Assembly: GCA_023091665.1 (NCBI GenBank)
Contig: JALJCQ010000012.1
Span: 3,720,001 to 3,784,000 of the forward strand
DNA length: 64,000 bases
DNA from: Pythium myriotylum
Taxonomy: Eukaryota; Oomycota; Peronosporomycetes; Pythiales; Pythiaceae
Reading direction: 5' to 3'
Shown: positions 10,364 to 21,478 of the stretch, in pieces
Layout: each line of letters opens with the position of its first letter
Numbering within the stretch: position 1 is the stretch's first letter
Notes under the pieces: generated by a model
Databases searched by the model: none
The model's input: the letters and a program-made list of their open reading frames with translations, nothing else
Told to the model about the DNA's origin: nothing
Made by a program: the position numbers and the translations under genes

Positions 10364-13300
10364 TCAATTGGCGACGCCCGAGGTGGCGCCCCAGTAGTAC
10401 TTGTTGCCGGCGGCGCTGGTCTTCAAGTAACAGGCGACTCGCGTCGGCTCGACGACGTGCGTGAAGGCCTTGCAGCCCTTAGTAGCGCGACACTTGTCGC
10501 AGCACTCGCCCGCCGTGAGACCCACCTCCGTGCGCAAGTCGTTGCCGAAGAAGTCGACGTTCAGCGAAAGCGCGCAGTTGGTCTGCTTCGGGTTGACCAC
10601 AGTCGACGACACGGCGCCAACCTTGGCCTGCTTCTTGCCCGAGCCCGACTTGAGGTAGCACGCCGATTTGCCGTTGGCGTTGTAGTTGACGAACGTGTAG
10701 GCCTTGCAGCCGTAGGTCTCGGCGCAGCGGTCGCAGCACTCCCACGGCATGATCGACTCGATCGTCTTGATGTCGTCGCCGTAGTAGTCCACACCGACTT
10801 CCTGCGCCGCGCACTTGGCCGGCGCCGGGCGACACTGGTAGTACCACGGGTTCCACGGCTGACAGTACTCGCCCGACGGACAGCAGCTCACACCGTCCTT
10901 GTCACTGCCACACTGGCCACCGGAGTTGACTGAGCAGGTGGGTGCCTGGACGACGGCCGAGACCGCACCAGCGAGCGGCTGCTTCTTGCCCGAGCCGCTC
11001 TTCAGGTAGCAGCGCGGCTTGCCGTCCGCGTTGTAGTTGACGAACGTGTACGCCTTGCAGCCCTTGGTCGCGCGACACTTGTCGCAGCACTGCTCGGGCA
11101 GCAACACCGACAAGTTGACGAGGTCGTCGCCGTAAAAGTCCACGCCCACCTCCTGCGCTCCGCACTTGGCGTCCACGCGTCGGCATTGGTAGTAGTACGG
11201 GTTCCACGGCTGGCAGTACTCGCCGTCGGGACACTGGAGAGCGCCTGCCTTCTCGTTGCCGCACGGACCACCTGACACAGGAGGGGCAGGCGTAGTCGGC
11301 ACTGGCTTCGTCGGCGCAGGGGTCGTAGGAGCCGGAGTCGTCGGCGTTGGCTTGACCGTGGTCGGCGTTGGCGTTGTCGGAGCCGGGGTGGTCGGCTCAG
11401 GAACAGGAGTCGGCTTGCCCGACGACGGCTCCGGCACTGGCGTTGGCTTACCCGACGATGGCTCTGGAACCGGACTTGGCTTGCCCGACGATGGCTCTGG
11501 AACAGGAGTCGGCTTGCCCGACGACGGCTCCGGCACTGGCGTTGGCTTACCCGACGATGGCTCTGGAACCGGACTTGGCTTGCCCGACGATGGCTCAGGA
11601 ACAGGAGTCGGCTTGCCCGACGACGGCTCTGGAACCGGACTTGGCTTGCCCGACGATGGCTCAGGAACAGGAGTCGGCTTGCCCGACGACGGCTCCGGCA
11701 CTGGCGTTGGCTTACCCGACGATGGCTCTGGAACCGGACTTGGCTTGCCCGACGATGGCTCAGGAACAGGAGTCGGCTTGCCCGACGACGGCTCCGGCAC
11801 TGGCGTTGGCTTACCCGACGATGGCTCTGGAACCGGACTTGGCTTGCCCGACGATGGCTCAGGAACAGGAGTCGGCTTGCCCGACGACGGCTCCGGCACT
11901 GGCGTTGGCTTACCCGACGATGGCTCTGGAACCGGACTTGGCTTGCCCGACGATGGCTCAGGAACAGGAGTCGGCTTGCCCGACGACGGCTCCGGCACTG
12001 GCGTTGGCTTACCCGACGATGGCTCTGGAACCGGACTTGGCTTGCCCGACGATGGCTCAGGAACAGGAGTCGGCTTGCCCGACGACGGCTCCGGCACTGG
12101 CGTTGGCTTACCCGACGATGGCTCTGGAACCGGACTTGGCTTGCCCGACGATGGCTCTGGAACAGGAGTCGGCTTGCCCGACGACGGCTCCGGCACTGGC
12201 GTTGGCTTACCCGACGATGGCTCTGGAACCGGACTTGGCTTGCCCGACGATGGCTCAGGAACAGGAGTCGGCTTGCCCGACGACGGCTCTGGAACCGGAC
12301 TTGGCTTGCCCGACGATGGCTCAGGAACAGGAGTCGGCTTGCCCGACGACGGCTCCGGCACTGGCGTTGGCTTACCCGACGATGGCTCTGGAACCGGACT
12401 TGGCTTGCCCGACGATGGCTCAGGAACAGGAGTCGGCTTGCCCGACGACGGCTCCGGCACTGGCGTTGGCTTACCCGACGATGGCTCTGGAACCGGACTT
12501 GGCTTGCCCGACGATGGCTCAGGAACAGGAGTCGGCTTGCCCGACGACGGCTCCGGCACTGGCGTTGGCTTACCCGACGATGGCTCTGGAACCGGACTTG
12601 GCTTGCCCGACGATGGCTCAGGAACAGGAGTCGGCTTGCCCGACGACGGCTCCGGCACTGGCGTTGGCTTACCCGACGATGGCTCTGGAACCGGACTTGG
12701 CTTGCCCGACGATGGCTCAGGAACAGGAGTCGGCTTGCCCGACGACGGCTCCGGCACTGGCGTTGGCTTGCCCGACGATGGCTCAGGAACAGGAGTCGGC
12801 TTGCCCGACGATGGCTCAGGAACAGGAGTCGGCTTGCCCGACGACGGCTCCGGCACTGGCGTTGGCTTACCCGACGATGGCTCTGGAACAGGAGTCGGCT
12901 TGCCCGACGACGGCTCCGGCACTGGCGTTGGCTTACCCGACGATGGCTCTGGAACCGGACTTGGCTTGCCCGACGATGGCTCAGGAACAGGAGTCGGCTT
13001 GCCCGACGACGGCTCCGGCACAGGCGTTGGCTTACCCGACGATGGCTCTGGAACCGGACTTGGCTTGCCCGACGATGGCTCTGGAACCGGACTTGGCTTG
13101 CCCGACGACGGCTCAGGAACAGGAGTCGGCTTGCCCGACGACGGCTCCGGCACTGGCGTTGGCTTACCCGACGATGGCTCAGGAACAGGAGTCGGCTTGC
13201 CCGACGACGGCTCCGGCACTGGCGTTGGCTTACCCGACGATGGCTCAGGAACAGGAGTCGGCTTGCCCGACGACGGCTCCGGCACTGGCGTTGGCTTACC

Positions 13301-15184
13301 CGACGATGGCTCTGGAACCGGACTTGGCTTGCCCGACGATGGCTCTGGAACCGGACTTGGCTTGCCCGACGACGGCTCAGGAACAGGAGTCGGCTTGCCC
13401 GACGACGGCTCCGGCACTGGCGTTGGCTTACCCGACGATGGCTCTGGAACCGGACTTGGCTTGCCCGACGACGGCTCAGGAACAGGAGTCGGCTTGCCCG
13501 ACGACGGCTCCGGCACTGGCGTTGGCTTACCCGACGATGGCTCTGGAACCGGACTTGGCTTGCCCGACGATGGCTCAGGAACAGGAGTCGGCTTGCCCGA
13601 CGACGGCTCCGGCACTGGCGTTGGCTTACCCGACGATGGCTCTGGAACCGGACTTGGCTTGCCCGACGATGGCTCAGGAACAGGAGTCGGCTTGCCCGAC
13701 GACGGCTCCGGCACTGGCGTTGGCTTACCCGACGATGGCTCTGGAACCGGACTTGGCTTGCCCGACGATGGCTCAGGAACAGGAGTCGGCTTGCCCGACG
13801 ACGGCTCCGGCACTGGCGTTGGCTTACCCGACGATGGCTCTGGAACCGGACTTGGCTTGCCCGACGATGGCTCAGGAACAGGAGTCGGCTTGCCCGACGA
13901 CGGCTCCGGCACTGGCGTTGGCTTACCCGACGATGGCTCTGGAACCGGACTTGGCTTGCCCGACGATGGCTCAGGAACAGGAGTCGGCTTGCCCGACGAC
14001 GGCTCCGGCACTGGCGTTGGCTTACCCGACGATGGCTCTGGAACCGGACTTGGCTTGCCCGACGATGGCTCTGGAACAGGAGTCGGCTTGCCCGACGACG
14101 GCTCCGGCACTGGCGTTGGCTTACCCGACGATGGCTCTGGAACCGGACTTGGCTTGCCCGACGATGGCTCAGGAACAGGAGTTGTCGGATCTTGTGTTGT
14201 TGGTGCCGGCGTCGTAGGTGCTGGCGTCGTCGGTGCTGGCGTCGTCGGAGCCGGTGTCGTTGGTGCTGGCGTCGTCGGTGCCGGCGTCGTTGGCGCTGGC
14301 GTAGTCGGTGCTGGCGTCGTCGGAGCCGGTGTCGTTGGTGCTGGCGTCGTCGGTGCCGGCGTCGTTGGCGCTGGCGTAGTCGGAGCCGGTGTCGTCGGAG
14401 CCGGTGTCGTTGGTGCTGGCGTCGTCGGTGCCGGCGTCGTTGGCGCTGGCGTAGTCGGTGCTGGCGTCGTCGGAGCCGGTGTCGTTGGTGCTGGCGTCGT
14501 CGGTGCCGGCGTCGTTGGCGCTGGCGTAGTCGGAGCCGGTGTCGTCGGAGCCGGTGTCGTTGGTGGTGGCGTCGTGGGAGCCGGTGTCGTTGGCACAGGG
14601 GTAGTTGGCTTGGGAGTTGTAGGGGCTGGTGTCGTTGGAGCTGGTGTTGTCGGCTTGGGAGTCGTTGGAGCCGGCGTGGTAGGCGCCGGTGTCGTCGGCT
14701 TAGGAGTAGTTGGCGCTGGGGTCGTCGGTGCCGGTGTGGTAGGTTTTGGAGTGGTTGGCGCAGGGGTCGTTGGTGCCGGCGTTGTCGGCTTGGGGGTCGT
14801 TGGCGCCGGTGTTGGTGCCGGCGTGATGCGAGGCCACTGCGTGCACTTGTTGTAAATCGGGTCGAGCAACTGGCTTCGCAGGAGCAGCTTGGCGCCTTTG
14901 TTGATCACACACTCGGCCGGATTGGTCGCCAGCGCTTTCATCACCAAGTTTTGACAGTTCGAGTTGCCACACATGCTCGCGATCTGGCTGTCGGTCGGCA
15001 CCTTGTCCACCGTCGTCCACGAGTAGAAGCCGCCGAACAACCAACACAGACTCGTGTCGACATTGGTGCTCGTGAGCGGCTCGATAATAGCGTCGCTACA
15101 CGTCGGGTACGTGCTGTCTGCGTACGCTGCGTGGGCGCTGAGCGCCGCGAGCAGAGCCGCAGCGGGTGCGTGGATCTGCACCAT
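10364..15184 (-). CDS. Giant elicitin-mucin-CBEL fusion protein
   Basis: A secreted protein of 1,606 residues. I start at the ATG ending at 15184 ([22 protein letters not shown], signal peptide); an upstream frame extension adds 13 residues ahead of it. Domains in order: an elicitin domain with six cysteines (about 28-113); a Thr/Pro stalk of APTTP repeats (about 115-328); about 84 tandem copies of an 11-residue repeat, [10 protein letters not shown] with S or T (about 333-1263); then CBM1-like motif ([17 protein letters not shown]), PAN, second CBM1-like, second PAN and third PAN (about 1304-1606). Elicitins bind sterols and lipids and are recognised by plants; CBM1-PAN is the architecture of the oomycete wall protein CBEL, which binds cellulose. 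I infer a wall-associated surface protein with a lipid-binding head. The C-terminal 310 residues are almost identical to those of the gene at 22692. Confidence 0.9.
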   Translation of the reverse strand: MVQIHAPAAALLAALSAHAAYADSTYPTCSDAIIEPLTSTNVDTSLCWLFGGFYSWTTVDKVPTDSQIASMCGNSNCQNLVMKALATNPAECVINKGAKLLLRSQLLDPIYNKCTQWPRITPAPTPAPTTPKPTTPAPTTPAPTTPKPTTPAPTTPAPTTPKPTTPAPTTPAPTTPKPTTPAPTTPAPTTPKPTTPVPTTPAPTTPPPTTPAPTTPAPTTPAPTTPAPTTPAPTTPAPTTPAPTTPAPTTPAPTTPAPTTPAPTTPAPTTPAPTTPAPTTPAPTTPAPTTPAPTTPAPTTPAPTTPAPTTPAPTTPAPTTPAPTTPAPTTQDPTTPVPEPSSGKPSPVPEPSSGKPTPVPEPSSGKPTPVPEPSSGKPSPVPEPSSGKPTPVPEPSSGKPTPVPEPSSGKPSPVPEPSSGKPTPVPEPSSGKPTPVPEPSSGKPSPVPEPSSGKPTPVPEPSSGKPTPVPEPSSGKPSPVPEPSSGKPTPVPEPSSGKPTPVPEPSSGKPSPVPEPSSGKPTPVPEPSSGKPTPVPEPSSGKPSPVPEPSSGKPTPVPEPSSGKPTPVPEPSSGKPSPVPEPSSGKPTPVPEPSSGKPTPVPEPSSGKPSPVPEPSSGKPSPVPEPSSGKPTPVPEPSSGKPTPVPEPSSGKPTPVPEPSSGKPTPVPEPSSGKPTPVPEPSSGKPTPVPEPSSGKPSPVPEPSSGKPSPVPEPSSGKPTPVPEPSSGKPTPVPEPSSGKPSPVPEPSSGKPTPVPEPSSGKPTPVPEPSSGKPTPVPEPSSGKPTPVPEPSSGKPTPVPEPSSGKPTPVPEPSSGKPTPVPEPSSGKPSPVPEPSSGKPTPVPEPSSGKPTPVPEPSSGKPSPVPEPSSGKPTPVPEPSSGKPTPVPEPSSGKPSPVPEPSSGKPTPVPEPSSGKPTPVPEPSSGKPSPVPEPSSGKPTPVPEPSSGKPTPVPEPSSGKPSPVPEPSSGKPTPVPEPSSGKPSPVPEPSSGKPTPVPEPSSGKPTPVPEPSSGKPSPVPEPSSGKPTPVPEPSSGKPTPVPEPSSGKPSPVPEPSSGKPTPVPEPSSGKPTPVPEPSSGKPSPVPEPSSGKPTPVPEPSSGKPTPVPEPSSGKPSPVPEPSSGKPTPVPEPSSGKPTPVPEPSSGKPSPVPEPSSGKPTPVPEPSSGKPTPVPEPSSGKPSPVPEPSSGKPTPVPEPSSGKPSPVPEPSSGKPTPVPEPSSGKPTPVPEPSSGKPSPVPEPSSGKPTPVPEPSSGKPTPVPEPTTPAPTTPTPTTVKPTPTTPAPTTPAPTKPVPTTPAPPVSGGPCGNEKAGALQCPDGEYCQPWNPYYYQCRRVDAKCGAQEVGVDFYGDDLVNLSVLLPEQCCDKCRATKGCKAYTFVNYNADGKPRCYLKSGSGKKQPLAGAVSAVVQAPTCSVNSGGQCGSDKDGVSCCPSGEYCQPWNPWYYQCRPAPAKCAAQEVGVDYYGDDIKTIESIMPWECCDRCAETYGCKAYTFVNYNANGKSACYLKSGSGKKQAKVGAVSSTVVNPKQTNCALSLNVDFFGNDLRTEVGLTAGECCDKCRATKGCKAFTHVVEPTRVACYLKTSAAGNKYYWGATSGVAN
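11395..14185 (-). repeat. 33-bp tandem repeat array (about 84 copies) with 99-bp higher-order unit
   Basis: The array encodes [10 protein letters not shown](S/T). Units fall into three types (two T, one S) that recur for long stretches in the order S-T-T, giving a 99-bp higher-order repeat. A few places break the order (for example 12770-12900 and 13070-13330), as expected from unequal exchange. The unit length is a multiple of three, so copy-number change keeps the frame. The array lies wholly within the gene at 10364-15184. Confidence 0.9.
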
Positions 15185-16760
15185 TTCCAGTCCGAGGAGA
15201 AAATGGTCGAGTGGCCCTCCCAAGAGGAGACTCTGCGGGGGGAGGGAAGGCCCTGTGATGGACGGGGCTGAACGTGTCGCCCAGGACCTTGTGGATCAGC
15301 AAGGCTTCCATTGTGCCCTTTCCAATGACGTCGAGGTCCTGACGTCCCACTTTGGCCACGGCTCACAGCAATCACGCAAATGCCCTCCGAGACCCACACT
15401 GTGCCGAGCGTTCAGAAACTGGCCTGTCTCGTGTGCGTTCACTGTTCAGAACAGCTCACGACATAAACAGGCCTTTCGTGCATAGCCGAGTCGCAATGGA
15501 TCCGCCCAGAACCCTTTCAACTTCAAGCGGGTCTGGCCATGGCCAGCGGATCACTTGTGTTTCGTATGCAGAGATTAGTCCGCTGACGGGCCCAGAGCCT
15601 CGTTCGACTCAAACGGGCTTCTTCTGGGATTGGAACTGTCGACCTGAGTAATGGATGCACAAGAAATCAACTGTCACACCGCTTTCTGCACATAGACAAG
15701 GCGAACTTGGAATCCAGTGATGCCTCGTCGCCAACCAGTTGACCTGCTCGACGACGAATGGTGCTGTGCACCATGAGTGCCTCGCCACCCCCGGTGGTTG
15801 CAAATTGGATCTCGCTCTTTCTAATTGTGAGGGCATTATTAATAGACTATGCTCACAAGGCCTACACGATCATGACGCGGTTGGCTCTGCGTGTGATATT
15901 TATGAGAGATAACAGCATCTGTCAAGGATCGGCGGTCCAAGTTGGACGCGGAGGTGGAGATGATCAAGTGAGTGATTCGGCATCTGGAGCTGGCTCTCTC
16001 CGTGTTGAATCAGAACTCCTCTTGGAGAACCGGGAGTGCTGCGATCCCGAAGGCCAGTACCGGTACCGTTACTCTAGCATCAACGAGTCAGAACTGGTTG
16101 CGCTGCTCAATGAGATCAGTGGTCTGTCAACGGGATCCGAGAAGAAGTCAGAAGATGTCAAAAGTGAGACGAGAAGCACAGAGAGGGTTTAGACCGGCGG
16201 TGACGACAAGGGACTAGGTAGCTTGTCTCAAACTGTGGTACACAGCCGATGTCATTCAGCCTCAGGCTATCACAAAACTTATGCTATGCAATCTCACTCC
16301 ATGCAGAAAATGTTCGCCGGGCGGAGTCCGAGCCAGAATTTTGAAGGTATCTGAATGAAGACTTGGGGTAGATGAGGGTTAATCGAAGTGTCAGATGGAC
16401 GTCTCGCGCCGTACAAGTAAATAGTGCATGGTCTCGTATTTGGCATGATGAACACATCCTTTCTTAAAAGGAAGTGTTCATCATGAAGCAGAGAATCCAG
16501 GGGCAATGACTCCACGCTCATGCTTAAATAACTGTTACAAAACGTCAGGTTCATGCACATCTATGCTGGGTTAAACAGTCTAGCAGCATCAAGTCTCACT
16601 TCAAATCGAGACCTAGCAAAGTAAGTGACTTCTTCGATTTCTACAATCGGTACTTATTGCGTGACGCTACAGGGCAATACCATAATACAGAACAATTCAA
16701 CCAAATCCACGGCGTCCTGTCAGATCCAAATATCGTTACGAGCTGCCAAAACGCGGGTGG
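15185..16760. other. Intergenic DNA with a palindrome and a hairpin
   Basis: Upstream region of the giant elicitin gene. A 14-base palindrome, CTGGCCATGGCCAG, lies at 15533-15546, about 350 bases before that gene's start; similar palindromes lie upstream of two other elicitin genes. An open frame at 15758-16192 has no recognisable domain and I leave it uncalled. A 42-base hairpin lies at 16444-16485. Confidence 0.4.
16444..16485. repeat. 42-bp imperfect hairpin
   Basis: Arms begin CATGATGAACAC and end GTGTTCATCATG, with a second paired block TCCTTT / AAAGGA inside and only one internal mismatch before a short loop. It is isolated from genes, about 275 bases beyond the 3' end of the kinase gene. 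It could be a remnant of a small inverted-repeat element or a structured RNA; nothing decides between them. Confidence 0.5.
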
Positions 16761-18884
16761 CTATCCAGCTTTCGCGGTTTTGGGGTTCAAAAACATCATC
16801 GCACGGTCTGCGTTCGCTTTCTGGTCGATAGTACCGTTCAATTTAAGATGATTGACCAGTTCAAGCAGTTCACTATCGCCGTGAACAGCCTCTCGAATAC
16901 CTGGGTTGCCGTGAGCCATGTAGCCGAGCATTAGCACAGCCTTGGCCTTCATTTTATCGTCCTCGCTCTGCAATTTCGACTTGAGGAGACCGAGCACACC
17001 TTCGAAAACGGCGGTTTCTTGGACTTTGCCATTCCCAACGACCGCACAGCCGAGAGCAAGCAGAACCTCGAGCTGGATCTCGGGTTCTCCTCCTTCCGTC
17101 AGCATCTTCGTAAGAATGGGAATCGCACCTGCCTTCTTCACCTCGCGCTGGCGATCCGGCTTGCCGAAAAGGTAGTCGCGCAGGGCAACTGACGAAGCCT
17201 TTTTGTGGGCGTCGCTAAGCGTCAGCAATTCAACTATGCGCGGCAGATCTGCCGCAGACGTGATCACGCCGACCTCGACTTGCATCTTCTTCGACGCAAC
17301 TTGGCGGTCGCACTTGTTACACTTGTTCGAGTCACTTGGAAGTGGAGTGTTGCAGTTCTGACAGACTTTTGTCGCGTCGACCTCTGCTTGAAGCTCAGCA
17401 TTAGCGAGGATCTGTAGCTCTTTGATGACTTCCTTCAGGTCGACGCGGTCGTTCGGGTTCTTGGCGGTCATGCGTTGGACCAGTGTCCAGATATCGTCGG
17501 GCATACTTTCAGGCTTGTGGGGAAGATCGCCGTTCTTGATCATCAACTCGGCTGCGTTATCACTAAACTCAATGTACGGCGCCTCACCGCTGAAAGCTTC
17601 GATCAAACACATCCCAAACGAGTAGATATCGGACTTGAACTGGGGCTTGACTTTTCCAGCGCCGACACACTCGGGGGCACTCCACCGCAGCGCGCCAGAT
17701 CCTTGCATGCTCGAGTCCTGGCGAGTCAGCATTCGGTCGCGCGACTGCTTTTTGAAGCGACTGAGACCAAAATCGCACAACCTCGCGTAGCCATCTGCCC
17801 CCACAAGCACATTGTTGAGCTTGAGATCTCCGTGGATAACGTTTTTGCCGTGTAGGTACTCGAGAGCGAGCGCGGTTTGGAAGAGGTGGCGCCACCGTTT
17901 GGCTGTCGTTCGAGCGAGATAATTGTGAAGATCTCCCCCCGTTGCATCTTCGCAGACGAAAAACGGCGGCGCTGTGACGTGGCATGCACCATATAACCTG
18001 ATCACGTACGGATGTGACATTTTAGACCACAAATTTGCCTCTTCAATGAACTGCTGCTGCGCCGTGCGCCCCAAGCGGTCCGTGCCGTCGAGAAGTAAGA
18101 CCTTGATGACGACTTTGGTGCCCAATCCCCAGACGCCGTGGTACACAGCACCGTACGAGCCCTTGGCGAATCTGCCTTGCTTCACGATCTCGCTCTCAGG
18201 GAGAAACCACTCCGGCACCTCGGCGTCAGCCGAATACTTCACGTTCTTGATCCGTTCGGCCATGCGCTTGGCGAGTTCGTTGCCCGACCATTGTAGTCGG
18301 TCACGGTTCTTCTCAGCGTCGTGAAGCAACGTCGCAGCCTCGACCGTGAGGAGCTCGTTCTGCGTGAACTTGGTCCACGTGGCGGCATCGTCGACTTTGG
18401 CAGCCAGCTTCTTCTCAAACTCGGCTGTCAGCGTCTCGAACTGATCTTTCCAGTCGGCGTCATGATCAAGCTTCTTGACACCACGCACTTGGCAAAAGAC
18501 ACGATCGAGGCCGCCTTCGCGGTTGTTGTGCGCGCCTAACGCGCCGGCGTGGACCTCCTCGAGTCGCTTGACGAGCTTCTTGTGCTGCACGACTCGCCAG
18601 GCGAGCGAGGCCCCAACGAACGCGAGCACGAGCCCGTGGAACTTGACGAGCTCATTTGTGAAGAGGGTCGTGCTGCGCTGGTCGTGGGTTTTGGTGTAGT
18701 CGCCTTGCGCAGCCGCGAGCTCATCACGCGCGAGCTGGAAGCGCACGAGCACGTGGGCGAAGAGCGCATGGGCCTCGTTCTCTTCGACGCTCGCGGAGTG
18801 CGAAGCGATCTCCGCGAGCAGCCGGCCGACCGTCGTGCCCTGCGCTCGCTCTCGCGGGATGGGAAGGTCGTCGATGGCGCTCAT
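16761..18884 (-). CDS. TKL-like protein kinase with zinc ribbon and ARM-like C-terminus
   Basis: A 707-residue protein. I prefer the ATG ending at 18884; the frame extends to an earlier ATG at 18956, but that extension is encoded by a CT microsatellite and looks like 5' leader. The N-terminal 230 residues are helical, with a possible membrane-associated segment (GLVLAFVGASLAW). The kinase domain spans about 230-490: glycine loop GRFAKGSYGAVYHG, lysine in VVIKVL, catalytic loop HGDLKLNNVL (glycine replaces the usual arginine of HRD), DFG and SAPE. A four-cysteine zinc ribbon (CQNC..CNKC) lies at about 508-525. The last 160 residues form armadillo/HEAT-like helices. The missing HRD arginine implies weak dependence on activation-loop phosphorylation. 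Kinase assignment is firm; pathway unknown. Confidence 0.9.
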   Translation of the reverse strand: MSAIDDLPIPRERAQGTTVGRLLAEIASHSASVEENEAHALFAHVLVRFQLARDELAAAQGDYTKTHDQRSTTLFTNELVKFHGLVLAFVGASLAWRVVQHKKLVKRLEEVHAGALGAHNNREGGLDRVFCQVRGVKKLDHDADWKDQFETLTAEFEKKLAAKVDDAATWTKFTQNELLTVEAATLLHDAEKNRDRLQWSGNELAKRMAERIKNVKYSADAEVPEWFLPESEIVKQGRFAKGSYGAVYHGVWGLGTKVVIKVLLLDGTDRLGRTAQQQFIEEANLWSKMSHPYVIRLYGACHVTAPPFFVCEDATGGDLHNYLARTTAKRWRHLFQTALALEYLHGKNVIHGDLKLNNVLVGADGYARLCDFGLSRFKKQSRDRMLTRQDSSMQGSGALRWSAPECVGAGKVKPQFKSDIYSFGMCLIEAFSGEAPYIEFSDNAAELMIKNGDLPHKPESMPDDIWTLVQRMTAKNPNDRVDLKEVIKELQILANAELQAEVDATKVCQNCNTPLPSDSNKCNKCDRQVASKKMQVEVGVITSAADLPRIVELLTLSDAHKKASSVALRDYLFGKPDRQREVKKAGAIPILTKMLTEGGEPEIQLEVLLALGCAVVGNGKVQETAVFEGVLGLLKSKLQSEDDKMKAKAVLMLGYMAHGNPGIREAVHGDSELLELVNHLKLNGTIDQKANADRAMMFLNPKTAKAG

Positions 18885-19210
18885 GGAGAGCTCGAGCGCA
18901 GGGATCTCCCATCGGATCCGACCGAAGAGAGAGAGAGAGAGAGAGATTTGTGCCAAAACAAGGTCGGATCACTTGACATTCACTCCTCATAAGAGGTGGT
19001 TACCAATCTACCTTGTTCTGTTCCCAAATCTACCTTATTATTGAAATCTTGGATGCTTCCACACATAAAACAGCCATATGAATGTTGCACGAAGGTGACG
19101 CCATGACGTGAGAACATTTAGAAACGTTGGAATCGATAGATTTCTAAATCGGAAGGGTTACATGGGTACGCGTACCCCTTGTCATTGGATGTGAGCCGCC
19201 GTATTCAACA
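18885..19210. promoter_or_regulatory. Divergent intergenic region between kinase and PPR-like genes
   Basis: About 330 bases separate two genes read in opposite directions, so both promoters must lie here. An (AG)n microsatellite at about 18931-18950 lies just outside the kinase start. No clear Inr match was found for either gene; a TTGTCATTGGATG element 20-30 bases before the ATG at 19211 is the nearest candidate. Confidence 0.4.
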
Positions 19211-21478
19211 ATGGCGACCAGCAGCTCCTCGATGGCGGCGCTTCTCGCGCGCGCAGCGCAGCCCCGTGCGATGCTACGCCGCCCGCGCTTGTACGGCGCG
19301 TTCTGCGCAGAAAGATCTTTCGTTTGCGCCGCTCCGCGCTCGCTGGCGTGGCGTGGATCGATCGTTTCGGTCGCGCAAAGCTCGCCTTACTCGACCAAAG
19401 CCGGCAAGAACAAGCCGTTGCCTTCGCTCGTGATCTCCGAGGCGTTCGACCCAGCCGACGACGGTGACAACAACGAAGATGGTGCAGGCGACGATGCGGA
19501 GCTCGAGTTTGAGCTCGAGCTGGAGGATGACGAAAATGATGAGAACGACGAGATGGAGATCGGAGACGCGAGCGTCGAGGCCATCGACAACGACGACGCC
19601 GCGCCCGATCTATCGCAGGACGAAAAGCGCGAGCTCGCGTCGCAGTTCCGCTTCGCCATGGACCGCAAGAAGCAGTGGATGGGCCAGCTCGTGGAGCGCG
19701 GCGAGCTGGACACGGTGCTCAAGGTCGTCTACGAATGCTACGAGCCGCTCTATGCGTCCCACCCGATGCTCCAGGACGAAAAGTGTCTGCTCTGGGAGAG
19801 CTATGAAGACGCCGTGGCCGTGGCGCAGGCCAAGACACGGTTCCGACCGAAATGGTACGACGACAAGGTCACGCAGATCACGGAGCAAGAGGCCATGGCG
19901 CTCTTCGTGAACGCGCACCGCCCCGAATTGGCTATGGCTGTGTTTCGCCACCGCGAGTGGCTCGCTAGTGAGATCCCGACGGCGACAGTCCAGCGTGGCA
20001 AAAACGTGCTCGCCGACGACGTGGTCGTCGACTTTACCAAGCACTTCCGGTCCTACTACTCGTGGGCGATCGGCGCGTGCGCAGCCATGAACGACCACGC
20101 GCAGGTGTTCACCATCTACGAGAATGCACTCGAAAGCGGCGTCTTTCCAACTGCTAACATGACACTCACGTACCTGAACTCGCTGATCGCCAAGCGCGAA
20201 TTCGAAGCTGTGGAGGCGCTGTTCGAGCAAATCCAGAAGGACGACCGGCCCATGAACCTCTACTTCTACCGTCAGATGCTCTTCTTCGCGCGTATCACAA
20301 GCAACAGCAAGGTCATGACGCAGATCGTGGATGAGATGAAGATCAAAGGCTACAAGCTGCGTCGCGAAGACTACATGAACGCGATCCAATCGCTGGATAC
20401 TCTATACTACCGGGTTACTAGCGAAGAAAACACTTCGCATTTTGTCGACGAGAGCTACAACGACTGTATTGCCAGAGTGAACGAGCAAGAAGACCACCCT
20501 GAAAAGTACAAGCACCTGGAAGCCGCGTGTGAGAAAGTCATCAAGCTGTTTGAGGAGATGACCGAAGACGAGCTGATCGCTCCGACGAATGAGAAGTTTT
20601 TCCCGCGCATACTCACAGCGGCATTGTTCCTTCATGACTACGACCGTGTCACAAGTTATGTTACGATGTATGAGAAGGTGTTCAACAAGTCGCTACTTGA
20701 TTCAACGGCGGTGAAGGTTGTTGTTAATGCACTTCTTCTCAAGGATGACCCGAAGTCGGCATTGGCTCTGATATTCGACGCCCAACAGCAAGAAGTGAAA
20801 GACAGGGGACACGCGAGAACGGGTGGTAAACTTGGCGATCGGTTGGCCTCGGCGGTGGCCAACATTGTTGAGTATGTTCACCGTGAGAATGATTCAGCAG
20901 CAGCTCTGGAGTTGCTCGAAGAACTGAACAAGAGGAAGCTGCTGCGTTCAACGATCACTGGACACGCTTCGACGTTGATTCTAGACACACTGGCACAAGA
21001 CACGGCGAACATCAGTGACGCATTGCTCTGTAAACTCGTCACAGAGTCGTACTGGGCAGCCTTTCGAGTGCAAACGTCAAGCAACAGGCTCACGCATTTC
21101 TTGGAAAGGTGCGTTTTGGCCGAGCGGTGGTGGGTCATCTCCAAGGTCCTCTCCCAGCGAGATCGCAAGCAAGTAAGAACGATTCCTCCGCAACTGGCTC
21201 GCACACTCAGCGAGCGGGTTCTCGAGAACGTGGCCGACGTCGAGCGCCTCGAAATTTCCGCGACTCTTGCCCACGCGGTCGACTTTGAACAGCTCGCAAC
21301 TGAGGAGAGGCTGACTTTGTGCTTCAATATCATCCGTGCGCTCCACGCATTGCAAGCCGCTGGCAGTCAGCCCGACCATCGACGACGCCAGATTAGACGT
21401 CTCCACGACCAATATCTTCGCACCAAGGGCCGAGCAATTCCGCAAGATGTTCAGCAGATCCTCATGTCGGATGCCTAA
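19211..21478 (+). CDS. Mitochondrial PPR-like helical-repeat protein
   Basis: A 755-residue protein. The first 60 residues are rich in Ala, Ser and Arg and lack acidic residues (ALLARAAQPRAMLRRPRLYG), a classic mitochondrial presequence. An acidic stretch follows (about 80-130, runs of Asp and Glu). The remainder is a helical-repeat protein with PPR-style pairs, for example YYSWAIGACAAMNDHAQVF and YLNSLIAKREFEAVEALFEQ. Such proteins bind organellar RNA and act in mitochondrial transcript processing or translation. The repeats are diverged, so PPR class is likely, not certain. A second protein of the same general type lies at 28772-30757. Confidence 0.75.
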   Translation: MATSSSSMAALLARAAQPRAMLRRPRLYGAFCAERSFVCAAPRSLAWRGSIVSVAQSSPYSTKAGKNKPLPSLVISEAFDPADDGDNNEDGAGDDAELEFELELEDDENDENDEMEIGDASVEAIDNDDAAPDLSQDEKRELASQFRFAMDRKKQWMGQLVERGELDTVLKVVYECYEPLYASHPMLQDEKCLLWESYEDAVAVAQAKTRFRPKWYDDKVTQITEQEAMALFVNAHRPELAMAVFRHREWLASEIPTATVQRGKNVLADDVVVDFTKHFRSYYSWAIGACAAMNDHAQVFTIYENALESGVFPTANMTLTYLNSLIAKREFEAVEALFEQIQKDDRPMNLYFYRQMLFFARITSNSKVMTQIVDEMKIKGYKLRREDYMNAIQSLDTLYYRVTSEENTSHFVDESYNDCIARVNEQEDHPEKYKHLEAACEKVIKLFEEMTEDELIAPTNEKFFPRILTAALFLHDYDRVTSYVTMYEKVFNKSLLDSTAVKVVVNALLLKDDPKSALALIFDAQQQEVKDRGHARTGGKLGDRLASAVANIVEYVHRENDSAAALELLEELNKRKLLRSTITGHASTLILDTLAQDTANISDALLCKLVTESYWAAFRVQTSSNRLTHFLERCVLAERWWVISKVLSQRDRKQVRTIPPQLARTLSERVLENVADVERLEISATLAHAVDFEQLATEERLTLCFNIIRALHALQAAGSQPDHRRRQIRRLHDQYLRTKGRAIPQDVQQILMSDA

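Noticed and set aside
11395..14185. CRISPR-like array
   Set aside because: Units are contiguous without unique spacers, in a eukaryotic coding sequence. They encode a protein repeat.
11256..14855. A 1,199-codon plus-strand open frame, and a 949-codon one in another phase, across the elicitin stalk array
   Set aside because: The 33-bp unit lacks stop codons in several frames on both strands, so long open frames arise automatically. They have no leader or domain and lie opposite a gene with clear domains.
15758..16192. 144-codon open frame
   Set aside because: No domain, leader or promoter element recognised; its start is hydrophobic but not a clean signal peptide. It may be real but cannot be supported.
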